Assembly: GCF_017744015.1 (NCBI RefSeq) | Contig: NZ_JAGHRA010000009.1 | Location: 1 to 64,000 of the forward strand | Length of the DNA stretch: 64,000 nt | Reading direction: 5' to 3' | Source: Paracoccus sp. R12_2 | GTDB taxonomy: Bacteria; Pseudomonadota; Alphaproteobacteria; Rhodobacterales; Rhodobacteraceae | Shown here: positions 1-9,560 of the stretch, in pieces | Layout of the letters: each line of letters begins with the position of its first letter | How positions within the stretch are numbered: position 1 is the first letter of the stretch | The notes under the pieces: model-generated | The model's database searches: none | What the model saw: only the letters and a program-made list of their open reading frames with translations | What the model was told of the DNA's origin: nothing | Made by a program: the position numbers and the translations under genes

Positions 1-123
1 TGGCGCAGCACACCCATGATCTGGGCTTCTGTGTATCGTGTCTTCTTCATCGGAATCTCCTCAGTCATCCTGCCGAGAAAATTCTACTTCCGCATCCCGT
101 TAAGATCGGGGGGGATTACCGCA
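1..123 (-). mobile_element. Edge of an IS3-family insertion sequence (start of orfA)
   Basis: The reverse complement of bases 1-50 reads MKKTRYTEAQIMGVLR, the typical opening of an IS3-family OrfA (helix-turn-helix transposase subunit). A GGAG ribosome site lies just upstream of the ATG at 50. The rest of the element is outside the window. The C-rich stretch up to about 123 (on the minus strand TGCGGTAATCCCCCCC) could be the terminal inverted repeat, but the other end cannot be seen, so the boundary is a guess. Confidence 0.6.
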
Positions 124-247
124 GCACTGTCGCCAGCCAGGGGTTGAACTCTGGCGGCGCGGCAACGTGGCTGTCTGTCATGAGGGAATCCTTCAAAGAT
201 ACTTTCCATAACGATCCGGCCTTACAGCGCGTTCCGCCAGAATGAAC

Positions 248-276
248 GCGGCCCCGTTCCCTGGGAACGAGGCCGC
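248..276 (-). terminator. Hairpin terminator after sat
   Basis: GCGGCC-C-CGTTCC pairs with GGAACG-A-GGCCGC around a three-base loop, giving a 12 bp stem with one mismatch 24 bases past the sat stop codon. There is no clear T-run on the minus strand, so it may act as a processing or Rho-assisted end. Confidence 0.55.
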
Positions 277-300
277 ATGTCACACATTGATGGGGATCGT

Positions 301-2010
301 TCAGTTCAGGCCGATCAGCCCCATGCTTTCCAGCGTCAGCAGCACCTGATGGGCGCAGTTGTCGACTTCGACATCTTGCGTATCGACGCGCAGCTCGGGC
401 TGCTTGGGTTCTTCATACGGGTCCGAGATGCCCGTGAATTCCTTGATCTTGCCCTCGCGCGCCAGCTTGTACAGGCCCTTGCGGTCGCGGCGTTCGCATT
501 CCTCGAGCGAGGTCGCGACATGGATTTCGACGAAGGCGCCATATTGTTCGATCATCTCGCGCACGGCACGGCGGGTCGCGGTGTAGGGCGCGATCGGCGC
601 ACAGATCGCGATGCCGCCATTCTTGGTGATCTCGGACGCGACATAACCGATACGCTTGATATTGATGTCGCGATGTTCCTTGGAAAAGCCCAGTTCGCTG
701 GACAGATGCTTGCGCACCACGTCGCCGTCCAGCAGCGTCACGGGGCGGCCGCCCATTTCCATCAGCTTGACCATCAGCGCGTTGGCGATGGTCGATTTGC
801 CGCTGCCGCTGAGGCCGGTGAAGAACACCGTGAACCCCTGCTGCGCACGCGGAGGAGAGGTGCGGCGAAGCTGCTGGACCACCTCGGGGAAGCTGAACCA
901 TTCGGGAATGTCCAGACCTTCGCGCAAGCGGCGGCGCAGTTCGGTGCCGCTGATGTTCAGAACGGTGACGCCTTCTTCGATCTCGTCTGCCGGTTCGTAC
1001 TGGGCGCGCTCCTGCACATAGACCATGTGCTTGAAGTCGACCATCTCGACGCCGATTTCGTCCTGATGCTTGCGGAATAGGTCCTGCGCATCATAGGGAC
1101 CATAGAAATCCTCGCCCGCGCTGTTCTTGCCCGGTCCGGCGTGATCGCGACCGACGATGAAATGCGTCGCGCCATGATTGCGGCGGATCAGCCCGTGCCA
1201 GACCGCCTCGCGCGGGCCGGCCATGCGCATCGCAAGATTCAGCAGCGACAGCGTGGTGGTCGCCGACGGATACTTGTCCAGCACCGCCTCGTAGCAGCGC
1301 ACGCGGGTGAAATGATCGACATCGCCCGGCTTGGTCATGCCGACGACCGGATGGATCATCAGGTTGGCCTGGGCTTCCTTGGCGGCGCGGAAGGTCAGTT
1401 CCTGATGCGCGCGGTGCAGCGGGTTGCGGGTCTGGAACACCACGACGCGGCGCCAGCCCAGCTTCTTGAACTGCGCGCGCAGTTCATTGGGCGTGTTGCG
1501 GCGGCCGCGGAAATCATAGTGCGTCGGGGCCTGAAGGCCCTTGACCGGGCCGCCCAGATAGACGGGGCCGGCGGTGTTGTGCAGATAGTTCACGGCCGGA
1601 TGGGCCAGATCATCGGCGCCGAACACCTTCTCGGCTTCATGCGCCTTGTTCGGCACCCATTTGTCGGTCACCGACATGATCGCAAGGATGACACCTTCCT
1701 GATCGCGCAGCGCGATGTCGGTGCCGGGCTCGATCCCGTCGGCGAATTTCTCGCTGACATCAAGATTGACCGGAATCGGCCAAAGCGCACCAGAGGTCAA
1801 GCGCATGTCGTTGACGACGCCATCGTAATCCGCCTCGGTCAGGAAGCCTTTCAGCGGACTGAAGCCACCATTCATCAAAAGCTCCAGATCGCAGATCTGG
1901 CGCGGCGTCAGATCCCAGCTGGGCATCTTGCCCGCTTCGTGCTTCAGCGACGATGCGGCCTCTTCAGAAACGTAAAGTTCGGGGATTGGCGCCTGATTGG
2001 GATGGGTCAT
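301..2010 (-). CDS. sat: Bifunctional sulfate adenylyltransferase / adenylylsulfate kinase
   Basis: Fused ATP sulfurylase and APS kinase of 569 residues that activates sulfate to APS and then PAPS in the cytoplasm, feeding assimilation and sulfotransferases. The sulfurylase part (about 1-390) carries QTRNPLHRAH near 193-202 and GRDHAGPG near 287-294. The kinase part has the P-loop GLSGSGKST near 399-407 and runs to the end. The ATG at 2010 (MTHPNQAP) was chosen because the longer frame adds 40 low-complexity residues; its ribosome site is weak. A hairpin follows the gene, and the next gene upstream on this strand is 266 bases away, so it is probably monocistronic. PAPS made here could supply the sulfotransferase at 5207-5893 (inference). 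Confidence 0.95.
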   Translation of the reverse strand: MTHPNQAPIPELYVSEEAASSLKHEAGKMPSWDLTPRQICDLELLMNGGFSPLKGFLTEADYDGVVNDMRLTSGALWPIPVNLDVSEKFADGIEPGTDIALRDQEGVILAIMSVTDKWVPNKAHEAEKVFGADDLAHPAVNYLHNTAGPVYLGGPVKGLQAPTHYDFRGRRNTPNELRAQFKKLGWRRVVVFQTRNPLHRAHQELTFRAAKEAQANLMIHPVVGMTKPGDVDHFTRVRCYEAVLDKYPSATTTLSLLNLAMRMAGPREAVWHGLIRRNHGATHFIVGRDHAGPGKNSAGEDFYGPYDAQDLFRKHQDEIGVEMVDFKHMVYVQERAQYEPADEIEEGVTVLNISGTELRRRLREGLDIPEWFSFPEVVQQLRRTSPPRAQQGFTVFFTGLSGSGKSTIANALMVKLMEMGGRPVTLLDGDVVRKHLSSELGFSKEHRDINIKRIGYVASEITKNGGIAICAPIAPYTATRRAVREMIEQYGAFVEIHVATSLEECERRDRKGLYKLAREGKIKEFTGISDPYEEPKQPELRVDTQDVEVDNCAHQVLLTLESMGLIGLN

Positions 2011-2276
2011 TTGGAATGCTCGGACATTGAACGGACAGGATGAAGACACGTCCGGCCGGTCGGCGGGTCGTGACTTGGTGCCGCCCATAGCCCCGGTATC
2101 GCGAACATTCAACCGGCGCGCGGTGCCCACAGCGGCTAATCCGGGCGATGCGGCAAGAATGACGCGAGGATGTCAGGAACAATATGTTCGCGACGAGGGC
2201 AGTCCCGGAATATCGGTTTGCCCGGTCGGTGATGCGCCGGTCAATGTCCCGTGTTTCCGGCGCTAATCATGACAGA

Positions 2277-2501
2277 CTAGCTTTTTTCCATCGGCAAGGG
2301 TTCAAACCGGCTGCCTTTGTGCTGCGTGCGGTCGGAACAAGGGCACATGGCCCGCCCGCCGGGACGAGGCAGCGGAAGATCGTCCAGATCGCGCGGGCCC
2401 ATATTTGCAAGGTCGGGGTGGTCCAGCGGATCAAGAATTGGCGGCAGCGGGGCCATCGCGTCGCCGATGCGACGCAGAATTCGGCGGAGATCATGTTTCA
2501 T
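2277..2501 (-). CDS. Small hypothetical protein, 74 residues
   Basis: Short frame starting MKHDLRRILRRIGDAM, then a proline-rich middle with the pattern LPPILDPLDHPDLANMGPRDLDDLPLPRP. The basic amphipathic start followed by an acidic, proline-rich linker looks like a real small protein rather than random high-GC frame, but I do not recognise a family. The ribosome site is weak (AT-rich leader, no strong purine run), and a longer start at 2546 is possible. It lies head to head with the LysR gene at 2572, so it could be that regulator's target (inference from position only). Confidence 0.45.
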   Translation of the reverse strand: MKHDLRRILRRIGDAMAPLPPILDPLDHPDLANMGPRDLDDLPLPRPGGRAMCPCSDRTQHKGSRFEPLPMEKS

Positions 2502-2571
2502 GATCGAAATATAGAGAATACGCGCATCAAACAGGATTGAGAACATTCGAGAGCCGTTTTAGATTTTCTGA

Positions 2572-3468
2572 ATGCAGCCCCTGAACCGGATCCCCCTGAC
2601 CGGCCTGCGCGCCATCGAAGCCGTGGCGCGGCTTGGCAGCTTGTCTGCCGCCGCCGAAGAACTGGGCGTGACGCCCGGCGCGCTCAGCCAGCGGATCTCG
2701 CGGACCGAGGCGCAGCTGGGCCGCCGCGTCTTCGACCGCATAAGCACCGGCCTGACGCCGAACGATCTTGGTCGTCAGATGGCGGCGCATCTGTCGCGCG
2801 GCATGGCGCAGCTTGCGGCCGCGGTGGCGCTGACCGATCCGGGCCATGACGATCTGTTGAACGTCTCCGTCGCACCTCTTTTTGCCAGCCGTTGGCTGAT
2901 CTGGCGACTGCCGCGCTTTTCCGCCGCGCATCCCACGATCCGCGTCCGGATCGAACCGGTCGTACAGATGACCACGCCGGGGCTGGGCGGCGTCGATATA
3001 GGCATCCGCGTGGGACGTGGTGCCTGGTCCGGGCTGCGGGTCGAGAAATTGCTGGATCAGCGCGTGATGCCGGTCTGTGCGCCATCCTTGGCCAACGACA
3101 TCCGGACAACCGCGGATCTGCTGCGCCTGCCCGTGATCCGCGAAAACGACGGTCTTGCCGGCTGGCAGGACTGGCTTGCTGCGCACGGATTGTCGTCGAA
3201 GGACGTCCCGCCCGGTCCGGTCTATGCCGATGGCGGGCTGTGTATTGATGCCGCCAAGACCGGACAGGGCGTCTTCATGGCGTGGGAAACGCTGGCCTCG
3301 GATTCGTTGTCCTCGGGGCAGTTGGTCACACCCCTGCCCGGCCGCGCGCCCACCGCCAACGCCTACTGGTTCGTCACGGCCGAGGGCACGCGGAAATCCG
3401 CCATCGCCCGATTTCGGGACTGGCTGCGCGCAGAGCTTGCCGACACCGCGCGCGACTGGCCCGCCTGA
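2572..3468 (+). CDS. LysR-family transcriptional regulator (GcvA-like)
   Basis: 298-residue DNA-binding regulator. The winged helix-turn-helix (about residues 8-65: GLRAIEAVARLGSLSAAAEE followed by LGVTPGALSQRI) is followed by a substrate-binding fold from about 90 to 290 with the GcvA-subgroup patterns VSVAPLFASRWLIWRLPRF and GVDIGIRVGRG. LysR proteins usually control a divergent neighbour and themselves; the only divergent frame here is the small ORF at 2277-2501. The gene ends exactly where the convergent trxB ends (3468/3469), with no space for a separate terminator. The ligand is unknown. Confidence 0.9.
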   Translation: MQPLNRIPLTGLRAIEAVARLGSLSAAAEELGVTPGALSQRISRTEAQLGRRVFDRISTGLTPNDLGRQMAAHLSRGMAQLAAAVALTDPGHDDLLNVSVAPLFASRWLIWRLPRFSAAHPTIRVRIEPVVQMTTPGLGGVDIGIRVGRGAWSGLRVEKLLDQRVMPVCAPSLANDIRTTADLLRLPVIRENDGLAGWQDWLAAHGLSSKDVPPGPVYADGGLCIDAAKTGQGVFMAWETLASDSLSSGQLVTPLPGRAPTANAYWFVTAEGTRKSAIARFRDWLRAELADTARDWPA

Positions 3469-4494
<1,026 letters not shown>

Positions 4495-4520
4495 TCAGGT
4501 AATCCCTCGGCGCGGCTTGT

Positions 4521-4593
4521 GCAACGCATCACGATACCGGAAAGAATGTTGCGCATAGCCGGTCCGCATTGTAGTTTCCGGCAACGCCGCAAC
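4521..4593. promoter_or_regulatory. Clustered GCAAC/GTTGC half-sites between trxB and the Lrp-type gene
   Basis: The 146-base divergent region holds GCAAC at 4521, GTTGC at 4548, GCAAC at 4581 and GCAAC at 4589. Lrp/AsnC proteins often bind several short inverted half-sites near their own promoter, so this is a candidate autoregulatory operator. The motif is short, and chance occurrence in such GC-rich DNA is possible. Confidence 0.3.
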
Positions 4594-4613
4594 CCAATCC
4601 AAGAAAGAGCAGC

Positions 4614-5114
4614 ATGGCTGGCGCGAAACTGGACGACATCGACCGCAAGATCCTGGCCGAACTTCAGGCCGACGGCCGGATGACGAATGTCGAACTTGCG
4701 CGCCGCGTCGGCATCTCGGCGCCGCCCTGCCTGCGCCGTGTCCGCGCCTTGGAAGAGCTGGGCTATATCCGCGGCTACCACGCCGATATCGACGCCCGCG
4801 CGCTGTGCTTCGAGGTGCAGGTCTTCGCGATGGTGCGCCTGGCCAGCCAGTCCGAACGCGACCTGTCCGCGTTCGAGGATCTGGTGCGCGGCTGGCCCCT
4901 GGTCCGCGAATGCCACATGCTGAACGGCGAGATCGACTTCATCCTGAAATGCGTCTCGCCCGATCTTTCCACTTTCCAGCGGTTCCTGACCGACAACCTG
5001 ACCGCCGCCCCCAACGTCGCCAGCGTCAAGACCTCGCTGGTGATCCGCGCCGGAAAGGACGAGCCCGCGGTTCCGTTCGAGATCGTCGAGGAACGGGTCC
5101 GCGAGGCGGGCTGA
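4614..5114 (+). CDS. Lrp/AsnC-family transcriptional regulator
   Basis: 166-residue feast/famine regulator. The N-terminal helix-turn-helix (about 5-60: LDDIDRKILAELQADGR, then VGISAPPCLRRVRALEELG) is followed by a RAM ligand-binding domain (about 65-150). Such proteins form octamer-like assemblies that sense amino acids or related small molecules. The AAGAAAGAG ribosome site precedes the ATG. The gene is divergent from trxB, which makes trxB or itself the likely target (inference). It ends 92 bases before the convergent sulfotransferase. Confidence 0.93.
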   Translation: MAGAKLDDIDRKILAELQADGRMTNVELARRVGISAPPCLRRVRALEELGYIRGYHADIDARALCFEVQVFAMVRLASQSERDLSAFEDLVRGWPLVRECHMLNGEIDFILKCVSPDLSTFQRFLTDNLTAAPNVASVKTSLVIRAGKDEPAVPFEIVEERVREAG

Positions 5115-5206
5115 AACCGGTTCGACCGCACATCAAGTCACCAGGATACGGCCTTGCGATAAACCCGCTGCCGGCAAGGACGCTGCGCAAGGGAATCGGG
5201 GCTGCG

Positions 5207-5893
5207 TCACGACGAGGACGCAGCTTTCCTTGTGAGACCCTCGAAGCAATAGCCATACCGCTCGATGTCGTCGCCATAGGTGTCCTCGACCCATCTTCGC
5301 GCCGCAGGTGTGTAGAAATGGTGATAGCTCGTCTTGTTCCGCCCGAAGATTCTCGACCACATCGAAACCTTGCCAAGATGAGAGCGATTGAAGACCGGCA
5401 GGGTCGTATCCTCAAGCCCGATCCGCTGCGCGATCCGCCTGAACTCGCCCTCCAGATCCTCGAACCGCATGACATCATCCATCAGATTTCTTCCCTTCCT
5501 GTCACAAAGGGCCAGCTTCGGGACCAATCGCTTTTTCTGAATGATCGTGTTCAGGTATCGCTCGAACCTTTCAGGCGTCGCCCGTTCCTTGTGGCGCATG
5601 CGGCGATACAGCGAAAAGACCTGAGCATACGGATTGCGAACGACCGAGAACTTGAAGAATTCATCAAATTCCTTCGGGTAACGTTTGCGGACCTCCAGCG
5701 CGGTATCGTGGATGCCGGTTCCGCGCCGATCGACCTTGTTCCTCGTGGCATCCCGGTGGATGCGATTGTTCCATTCAGACGCCTCACGCCCCTCCTGATC
5801 CAGAAGGACAAGTCCACCCAAGGCGGCTTCGATGGAATTTCCGCCAGTGCGCTTCAAATGGATGAAGATGGCCTTGTGATCGAACGAAATCAT
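5207..5893 (-). CDS. Sulfotransferase family 2 protein
   Basis: 228-residue PAPS-dependent sulfotransferase of the carbohydrate type. The 5'-phosphosulfate loop region is IFIHLKRTGGNSIEAAL near the N-terminus (residues about 8-24), and the 3'-phosphate site is FKFSVVRNPYAQVFSLYRR in the middle. The ATG at 5893 has a strong GGAGG ribosome site five bases upstream; the open frame extends 100 codons further but that part has no family resemblance. Proteins of this type in Rhodobacteraceae usually modify exopolysaccharide or a sugar-bearing small molecule; the acceptor here is unknown. Base composition appears less GC-rich than its neighbours, which hints at horizontal transfer (impression, not calculated). 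Confidence 0.8.
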   Translation of the reverse strand: MISFDHKAIFIHLKRTGGNSIEAALGGLVLLDQEGREASEWNNRIHRDATRNKVDRRGTGIHDTALEVRKRYPKEFDEFFKFSVVRNPYAQVFSLYRRMRHKERATPERFERYLNTIIQKKRLVPKLALCDRKGRNLMDDVMRFEDLEGEFRRIAQRIGLEDTTLPVFNRSHLGKVSMWSRIFGRNKTSYHHFYTPAARRWVEDTYGDDIERYGYCFEGLTRKAASSS

Positions 5894-6236
5894 GCACCCT
5901 CCGGATCGTCGACAGGAAAAACGTAAGTTGGCACGGGCCTTGCGGCCAGCGATCATCGACATGGGCGACGCGTGGTCCTCCGCTGCTGTCCGGCGCAAGC
6001 CAAGCGCGATCAAGTTGACAACCTGCCAACGTTTCGACCCTATCCGCTGTTCCGGTCGGTTTGCATCGCTGTGCCGAACAGGGATCGGCGCACGGCACAG
6101 CCACATCGCGTGCGGTCGCCGCGCCTTGAAAGGCTTGCCTATTCCCGCGTCATCACGCAGACAGGCCCGCACAAGCGGAAAAGCATCAATCAAGGCCTAC
6201 GGCCCCTGCGCCCCGCCATCGTATCGAGAGAACGGC
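5894..6236. other. Intergenic divergent region between sulfotransferase and acetyltransferase
   Basis: 343 bases without a supported gene. Open frames run through it from both neighbours but show no family resemblance. A consensus-like TTGACA sits at 6015-6020 on the plus strand, but I see no good -10 at 16-18 bases from it. It presumably holds the promoters of both divergent genes. Confidence 0.5.
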
Positions 6237-6842
6237 ATGAGCATCTTCACCGAAGAGGAAATCGCGGAATTCCACCTGCTGACCGACCCCGCGCAGATCG
6301 AGTCAGGCGAGATCCGCGGCGATCTTGACAGCTGCATGATCGCCGGCAACGTCCTTTGTGGAAAACACACGACGATCAACGGCTATCTGAATGCCCGCGG
6401 CAGCATACGGATCGGCAAATACTGTGCGCTCGGCCGATTCATCTCGGTTCATGCCGGAAATCACCGCACCGACATGCCGAACCAGCAGGTCCTGTTCAGC
6501 CGTCGTTTCGGTTTCTCACTTGCGTTCGAGAGACGGCGCGTCGAAATCGGACACAATGTCTGGATCGGCGACAAGGTCAATATTCTGGCCGGAGTGACCA
6601 TCGGACACGGCGCGGTCCTGGCGGCGGGGGCGACGGTCGTGTCGGACGTCCCGCCTTTCGGGATCGTCGGTGGTGTGCCAGCCAAGCTGTTGCGCAAGCG
6701 CTTCAGCGATCACGTCATCGAACAGATGCTGGACATTCGCTGGTGGGACTGGGACGACGACAAGATCAGGGCGAACAAGCTGTTCTTCGAAAGCGCACTT
6801 GAACCCGACGCGGATTACGACCTTTACCCGGCGATCGTCTGA
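6237..6842 (+). CDS. CatB-related O-acetyltransferase (hexapeptide repeat)
   Basis: 201-residue left-handed beta-helix acetyltransferase, probably acetylating a sugar or small molecule from acetyl-CoA. The hexapeptide coils run from about residue 35 (LDSCMIAGNVLCGKHTTING) to 150, with the characteristic VEIGHNVWIGDKVNILAGVTIGHGAVLAAGATV followed by VPPFGIVGGVPAKLLRKRF. The active-site histidine is probably in VHAGNHRTD. The ATG at 6237 follows a GAGAGAACGGC ribosome site. Its divergent partner is the sulfotransferase, suggesting joint decoration of a surface glycan (inference). The acceptor is not predictable from sequence. Confidence 0.85.
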   Translation: MSIFTEEEIAEFHLLTDPAQIESGEIRGDLDSCMIAGNVLCGKHTTINGYLNARGSIRIGKYCALGRFISVHAGNHRTDMPNQQVLFSRRFGFSLAFERRRVEIGHNVWIGDKVNILAGVTIGHGAVLAAGATVVSDVPPFGIVGGVPAKLLRKRFSDHVIEQMLDIRWWDWDDDKIRANKLFFESALEPDADYDLYPAIV

Positions 6843-7029
6843 CAACACCCGGCACCCGGATGATGCGCGAACCAAGGCCGACAAAGCCGCGATATTTGCG
6901 AAAGCAGGTCGCCGCTTTGCGACCAGGATATCCAGTCGGCGGCGTTGGCAAGATCCTTCGGGTCGCGCCTTCAGGACCGCGCGCACAAAGCCAGGCCAAG
7001 GTAGGTATCGGTTCAGAGGTCGATGATCT

Positions 7030-7106
<77 letters not shown>

Positions 7107-7114
7107 CTGAGGCT

Positions 7115-7143
7115 TCAATATCCGCGCCGGCGCGGCTGTGCAA
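7115..7143 (-). promoter_or_regulatory. Candidate promoter of tRNA-Arg
   Basis: TTGCAC (7138-7143) and TATTGA (7115-7120) are separated by 17 bases, with the -10 eight bases before the mature tRNA 5' end. Both hexamers match the consensus only in part; placement is the main support. Confidence 0.35.
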
Positions 7144-7189
7144 TGCCGAATTGCCCGGGTTTGCCGGTGATCGTTGCCACGCCACGCGA

Positions 7190-7876
7190 TCAGACATGCA
7201 GGAAGCGTTCCTTGATCTCTGGCGTCGCGCGCAGGGCGGCGTTGTCGCCCGACCAGACGGTGCGACCTTTCTCGATGACCACGTGCCGGTCGGCAAATCG
7301 GGTCAGCGCATCCACGTTCTTGTCCACGATCAGGATCGATTCGCCCGCCGCCTTCAACTGCGTCAGGCAGGCCCAGATCTCGTCCCGGATCAGCGGGGCA
7401 AGCCCCTCGGTCGCCTCGTCCAGCACGACAAGGCGCGGATTGGTCATCAGCGCGCGGCCGATGGCCAGCATCTGCTGTTCGCCCCCCGAAAGCTGATCGC
7501 CGCGATTGGCCATCCGTTCGCCCAGACGCGGAAACAGCGCCAGCACGCGATCCAGCGTCCATTGGCCCGGCCGGGCCATCGCGACCAGGTTCTCGCGGAC
7601 GCTCAGCGTCGGAAAGACCTGACGGCCCTCTGGCACCAGTCCCAGACCGGCACGTGCGATTCGATGCGGCGCGGCATTCGTCATGTCGGTGCCCGCGACG
7701 ATCACCCGGCCTTGCCGGGCGGGAAGCAGGCCGAAGATCGTGCTGATGGTGGTGGTCTTGCCCATGCCGTTCCGCCCCAGCAGCGTCACCACCTCGCCCT
7801 CGGCAACCTCGAGATTGATGTCGTGCAGGACCTGACTTTGCCCGTAAGCCGCCTGCAGCCCCTGAACCTTCAGCAT
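7190..7876 (-). CDS. livF: Branched-chain amino acid-type ABC transporter ATPase, LivF-like
   Basis: 228-residue ATP-binding subunit of a high-affinity amino-acid/amide uptake transporter. It has Walker A GRNGMGKTT near 34-42, signature LSGGEQQML, Walker B RLVVLDEATEG and the compact LivF length. It is the last gene of a livK-H-M-G-F order operon; its ATG overlaps the livG stop by one base (TGATG), so the two are translationally coupled. The substrate is not fixed by sequence; this family takes up branched-chain amino acids, urea, amides or aromatic acids. Confidence 0.93.
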   Translation of the reverse strand: MLKVQGLQAAYGQSQVLHDINLEVAEGEVVTLLGRNGMGKTTTISTIFGLLPARQGRVIVAGTDMTNAAPHRIARAGLGLVPEGRQVFPTLSVRENLVAMARPGQWTLDRVLALFPRLGERMANRGDQLSGGEQQMLAIGRALMTNPRLVVLDEATEGLAPLIRDEIWACLTQLKAAGESILIVDKNVDALTRFADRHVVIEKGRTVWSGDNAALRATPEIKERFLHV

Positions 7877-8625
7877 CAGGTGCCCTCCTCTTCGCCCAGA
7901 TAGGCGGCGCGCACCTGCGGGTCGTCGCGGATCCGGTCCGGGGTTCCGGTGGCAATGATCCGGCCATAGACCAGCACGCTGACCCGATCGGCAAGCGCGA
8001 AGACCGCATCCATGTCGTGTTCGATCAGCACCAGTGTCACATCACCCTTCAGGCCGCGCATGACCTGGATCAGGCGGTCCGCCTCGGCGCCGCTGGTGCC
8101 GGCCAGCGGTTCATCCAGCAGCAGCAAGCGTGGCCGGGTCGCCAGCGCGATCGCCAGTTCAAGCTGTCGTTTCTCGCCATGCGACAGGCTGCCGGCATTG
8201 AAGAAGGCACGATCCGCGATGCCCACGCGGTCCAGCGCCGCCAGCGCCTGATCGTTCAGGTCGCGTTCCTCGGCCACCGGAGAGAAGAAGCGAAAGCTGC
8301 TGCCTGATCGCGCCTGAACCGCGGACGCAACGTTTTCCAGCGCCGTGAAGCCGGGCAGGATCGAGGTGATCTGAAAGCTGCGCGACATGCCCACGCGGAC
8401 CCGGCGATGCATCGGGCGCCCCATCATCTCGGTCCCGTCGAAACGGACCGAGCCGCCGTCGGACGTCGCCTGCCCGGAAAGTTGTGCGATCAGCGTCGAT
8501 TTGCCCGCTCCGTTCGGGCCGATGATGGCGTGCAGTTCGCCCTCTTCGACCGACAGGTCCAGATCGTCGGTGACCTTCAGTGCGCCGTAGGACTTGCGCA
8601 GGTTGCGGACCTCCAGCAGGTTCAT
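7876..8625 (-). CDS. livG: Branched-chain amino acid-type ABC transporter ATPase, LivG-like
   Basis: 249-residue second ATPase of the transporter. Walker A is GPNGAGKST, the signature is LSHGEKRQLELAIAL (SHGEK replaces SGGQ, common in LivG), and Walker B is RLLLLDEPLAG. It has the C-terminal extension with YGRIIATGTPDRIR typical of LivG. The ATG at 8625 with GGAGG upstream was chosen; the longer open frame only overlaps livM. It overlaps the livM end by four bases (ATGA). It would pair with LivF on the cytoplasmic face of LivH/LivM. Confidence 0.93.
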   Translation of the reverse strand: MNLLEVRNLRKSYGALKVTDDLDLSVEEGELHAIIGPNGAGKSTLIAQLSGQATSDGGSVRFDGTEMMGRPMHRRVRVGMSRSFQITSILPGFTALENVASAVQARSGSSFRFFSPVAEERDLNDQALAALDRVGIADRAFFNAGSLSHGEKRQLELAIALATRPRLLLLDEPLAGTSGAEADRLIQVMRGLKGDVTLVLIEHDMDAVFALADRVSVLVYGRIIATGTPDRIRDDPQVRAAYLGEEEGT

Positions 8626-9560
8626 CGACGCCTCCGGAACAGACCCGACAGACCGTCGCGTGAATACAGGACGACCAGCACCAGGATCAGGCCGAACAGC
8701 AGCGGCCAGTGTTTCGTCAGCACGGCCAGCCATTCCTCCAGCAGCAGGGCGATAGTGGCCCCCGCGACCGCGCCCAACAGATTGCCGATCCCGCCGAAGA
8801 CCACCATCACCACCAGCTCGCCCGACCGGTGCCAGTTCATGAAGGCGGGCGAGACATAGCTGGTCTGGTTGGCCAGCATCACCCCCGCAATGGCGGTCAT
8901 GCAGCCCGAGATGACGAAGGCGGTCAGCTGGTAGCGGAACGGAGAGAACCCGATCGCCTGCATCCTGACCGGGTTTTCGCGGGCGCCGGTCAGCACCCTG
9001 CCAAAACGCGACCGTGTGATCGCGACGGCCAGCAGGTAAAGCCCGATCAGCAGGACCAGCACCGCATAGTAAAGCGCCGTATCGTCCTCGAGAATGGTCT
9101 GGCCGAACAGGGTCGAGCGGGCGTTCAGCGTGACCCCGTCATCGCCGCCATAGGCCGACAGCGACACGAAGAAGAAATAGGCCATCTGTGCGAAGGCCAG
9201 CGTGATCATGATGAAGTAGATGCCGCGCGTGCGCAGAGAGATTGCGCCCGTCACAAGCGCGAAGACCGCGGCAGCGGCGATGGCGGCCAGCATGTGCAGG
9301 CCCAGATCGGTGATGCCGGCACGCGACAGGATCGCGACCGCATAGGCGCCGATGCCCAGATACGCCGCGTGGCCAAAACTGACCATGCCGCCATAGCCAA
9401 GGATCAAATCCAGCGCCAGCGCGGCGATGGCATAGCACAGGATGCGGCTTGCAATGACGACCAGATAGCTGTCGTCCAGTGCGACCGCCAGAAACGGCAG
9501 AACGGCAAAGGCGGTGAACAGGATGGTCGCCGCCCAGGCGCGGGTCGGGATCAGCCTCAT
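8622..9560 (-). CDS. livM: Branched-chain amino acid-type ABC transporter permease, LivM-like
   Basis: 312-residue inner-membrane permease with about nine hydrophobic helices. The motif LDLILGYGGMVSFGHAAYLGIGAYAVAIL near residues 49-77 is the signature of this permease group, and the coupling region is GAVAGATIALLLEEW. The start overlaps the livH stop by four bases and its own stop overlaps livG. Together with LivH it forms the channel for a substrate delivered by the periplasmic protein at 10525-11694. Confidence 0.92.
   Translation of the reverse strand: MRLIPTRAWAATILFTAFAVLPFLAVALDDSYLVVIASRILCYAIAALALDLILGYGGMVSFGHAAYLGIGAYAVAILSRAGITDLGLHMLAAIAAAAVFALVTGAISLRTRGIYFIMITLAFAQMAYFFFVSLSAYGGDDGVTLNARSTLFGQTILEDDTALYYAVLVLLIGLYLLAVAITRSRFGRVLTGARENPVRMQAIGFSPFRYQLTAFVISGCMTAIAGVMLANQTSYVSPAFMNWHRSGELVVMVVFGGIGNLLGAVAGATIALLLEEWLAVLTKHWPLLFGLILVLVVLYSRDGLSGLFRRRR

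Noticed and set aside
1141..2043. 300-codon plus-strand frame opposite sat
   Set aside because: Antisense shadow of the fused sulfurylase/kinase, with no motif of its own.
7122..7135. 14-base perfect palindrome CCGCGCCGGCGCGG before the tRNA
   Set aside because: It has no loop and lies within the spacer of the likely tRNA promoter; by chance such palindromes are frequent at this GC content.
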